From: JBFEYJ01 sp041563315 | Lineage (GTDB): Bacteria > Pseudomonadota > Gammaproteobacteria > Thiohalomonadales > Thiohalomonadaceae | DNA length: 5,688 bases | Assembly: GCA_041563315.1 (NCBI GenBank) | Contig: JBFFNE010000126.1 | Coordinates: 1 to 5,688 of the forward strand | Direction: 5' to 3' | Shown here: in pieces, positions 5,398 through 5,688 of the stretch | Layout of the letters: every line of letters begins with the position of its first letter | Numbering within the stretch: position 1 is the first letter of the stretch | Translations under genes and position numbers: made by a program | Notes under the pieces: generated by a model | What the model was told of the DNA's origin: nothing | The model's input: the letters and a program-made list of their open reading frames with translations, nothing else | Database searches by the model: none

Positions 5398-5688
5398 CGG
5401 CAAAAGTCATCACAGAGGGTGTCGAGTGTAAATAATAAAACGAGCTTCATATGCCATGGCCCCTGCTTCTCTGTAGACGGTTGTTTATGGCTGGACTCCG
5501 TGCCCACTTGCTCAGGGGAGTGGGGGCGTTCAGTAAGATAGTTTTAGGTGTATTTTTTAACATAGTGTCAGCTTCTGTGGAACTGAAGCCTCAATGTATT
5601 TAAAAAGTTTGCAGCCGGAACGCTCACCGTCTCTTCTGCTTGCCTGTATCTATTGCCTTCTTTGAAGAGGGAGTGCTGATAAAGTCAC
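5398..5688. other. Noncoding right end, no convincing gene
   Basis: These 291 bp after the S24 gene are more AT-rich in the second half. They contain a hairpin of CCCACT (5503-5508) with AGTGGG (5519-5524), lacking a clean T-run, and a smaller GCTTC/GAAGC pair further on (about 5571-5590). A 50-codon ORF (5451-5603, plus) has only a weak ribosome-binding site and no recognisable domain. On the minus strand an open frame enters from the right edge and stops at TGA 5624-5626, giving a basic tail ending KQKRR; it could be the C-terminus of a gene beyond the window, but 20 residues are too few to tell. No SOS box, tRNA or insertion-sequence end is evident. Confidence 0.5.

Noticed and set aside
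5503..5524. CCCACT/AGTGGG hairpin as a terminator for the S24 gene
   Set aside because: It is over 100 bp past the stop codon and neither strand has a proper T-run after it.
5451..5603. A 50-codon ORF on the plus strand after the S24 gene
   Set aside because: The ribosome-binding site is weak and no domain is recognisable; the length is within chance expectation.

Overview
The window looks like an ordinary stretch of chromosome from a moderately GC-rich gammaproteobacterium. The pointers are a full EF-P beta-lysylation set (efp with epmA and epmB, a pathway best known from Gammaproteobacteria), a proteobacterial-type phosphatidylserine decarboxylase, and a receiver domain resembling the N-terminus of FimX. 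I cannot name a genus. There is no rRNA, tRNA, CRISPR array, transposase or phage structural gene.

Layout, left to right. (1) 1-281, minus strand: the first 93 residues of a protein with a degenerate response-regulator receiver domain, running off the left edge. (2) 282-537: noncoding gap. (3) 538-2140: epmB (minus) and efp (plus), divergent from a 40-bp shared promoter region. (4) 2149-3129: epmA (plus), 8 nt after efp and started by TTG. (5) 3130-3260: convergent gap holding a 123-bp element bounded by 21-nt imperfect inverted repeats. (6) 3261-4817: an SCO1/SenC copper-chaperone-like gene followed by psd, both minus and 21 nt apart, so probably one transcript. (7) 4818-4932: divergent promoter region. 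(8) 4933-5397, plus: a LexA/UmuD-type S24 autoprotease with no DNA-binding domain. (9) 5398-5688: no convincing gene.

How the genes work together. EpmB converts (S)-alpha-lysine to (R)-beta-lysine. EpmA activates beta-lysine with ATP and attaches it to Lys34 of EF-P. Modified EF-P then rescues ribosomes stalled at proline runs. All three genes lie within 2.6 kb. The sco-psd pair serves the cell envelope (respiratory copper-centre assembly or thiol redox, and phosphatidylethanolamine synthesis). The S24 protein points to RecA-dependent damage signalling, but its target is not visible.

I found no clearly new multi-gene system. The points most worth a second look are the inverted-repeat element between epmA and psd, the stand-alone LexA-like protease, the receiver domain with Lys in place of the phosphorylated Asp, and the signs of leaderless transcripts for sco and epmB.
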